Virus record (IMG/VR): IMGVR_UViG_3300035670_000197
Coordinates: 1-64,000 of that record
DNA: 64,000 bases
Direction: 5' to 3' (one strand)
DNA from: a virus
This document shows positions 63,777-64,000 of the stretch, in pieces; the first letter of the stretch is position 1; each line of letters begins with the position of its first letter. The notes beneath the pieces are model-generated. The model searched no databases. It worked only from the letters and a program-made list of their open reading frames with translations, and was not told where the DNA came from. The translations under genes and the position numbers were made by a program.

Positions 63777-64000
63777 TTGCTAGTAACGGTTTACACAACG
63801 CCGAACTGTGTGGCGTGTAATTCTACGAAGAGACAGTTTCAGAAACTAGGCGTTCGTTATGACGAAGTTGCCTTAGAGAATCACCCCGAACTGATTGACC
63901 AATTCAAAGAGAAGGGTCATATTCAGGCACCCATCGTTGTTGCTGGGGAGAGTATCTGGTCAGGGTACCGACACGAAAAGATACAAAACTTGGCAGCAAA
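63777..64000 (+). CDS. nrdH: NrdH-like glutaredoxin (partial, runs off right edge)
   Basis: An open frame from TTG 63777, behind AAAGGAG. It begins with a strand then Thr-Thr-Pro-Asn-Cys-Val-Ala-Cys-Asn, giving the CxxC redox centre, and shows Gln-Phe-Gln-Lys-Leu-Gly-Val-Arg-Tyr-Asp and Ala-Pro-Ile-Val-Val-Ala-Gly; Trp-Ser-Gly-Tyr-Arg near the end is diagnostic for NrdH. It would reduce the disulfide of the upstream RNR. 74 codons are visible. Confidence 0.85.
   Translation, partial: MLVTVYTTPNCVACNSTKRQFQKLGVRYDEVALENHPELIDQFKEKGHIQAPIVVAGESIWSGYRHEKIQNLAA

Overview
The window looks like part of a large tailed-phage genome, most likely a long-tailed (siphovirus-like) phage of an actinobacterium, or a metagenomic relative. 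The evidence is a portal, capsid, neck, tail and tape-measure module; many very small genes; an r1t-type holin; five peptidoglycan hydrolases; a class II ribonucleotide reductase; DUF1360 and MSMEG_6728-type proteins typical of actinophages; and several apparently leaderless genes. The large terminase, the tail tip and most replication genes must lie outside the window.

Layout. Positions 1-27225 (minus strand) hold the virion module, transcribed leftward: HTH protein, two small proteins, DUF1360 protein, portal, a Cys-rich protein, a 2,598-residue protein carrying a DEDDh exonuclease and a kinase-like domain, two acidic proteins, a 1,682-residue maturation-protease-like protein, a major capsid protein with an acidic scaffold-like N-terminus, a second capsid-like protein, major tail protein, head-tail adaptor, tail terminator, HK97-gp10-like protein, two overlapping tail assembly chaperones and the tape measure protein, which runs off the left edge. 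Most of these genes are coupled by ATGA or TAATG overlaps. Positions 27226-27981 are a gene-free divergent region with short repeats and G-runs. Positions 27982-29819 (plus) hold five small genes, most with their own promoter.

Positions 29882-53951 are almost entirely minus strand and hold about 57 mostly tiny genes. Recognisable ones are two holin-like proteins, a transglycosylase, a protein phosphatase, a proteasome/HslV-like Ntn hydrolase, a MoxR ATPase with a VWA/HExxH partner, an ADP-ribosyltransferase-like protein, a tRNA-Glu(CTC), a small-terminase-like protein and many zinc-ribbon microproteins. Within it, 46.9-51.5 kb has different word usage and holds a family of composite repeats, densest in the gene-free stretch 48718-49594. 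Positions 53952-54420 are AT-rich and gene-free, with repeated TGTTAGG words. A lone glycosyltransferase (minus) and a rightward block (55283-64000) diverge from an inverted-repeat promoter. The rightward block holds an amidase, a secreted transglycosylase, an M15 peptidase, an M23/LysM endopeptidase, nrdJ, a GNAT enzyme, FmdB-like and other small proteins, and nrdH at the right edge.

The most distinctive signal is regulatory. At least 13 promoters on both strands share a TTGAC/TTGCA -35 box and a spacer of 17 nt (18 in one case), and the spacer itself carries a conserved GTGCAGGAAGGT-like word in either orientation. Most are followed by a conserved AACGACGAAAGGAC leader. This suggests a phage-wide regulon in which a protein sits between -35 and -10. 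A second word, GGTAAAAAA, occurs at least 11 times, only between 29.1 and 51.9 kb. All functional calls are from reading sequence and motifs; no database search was run.
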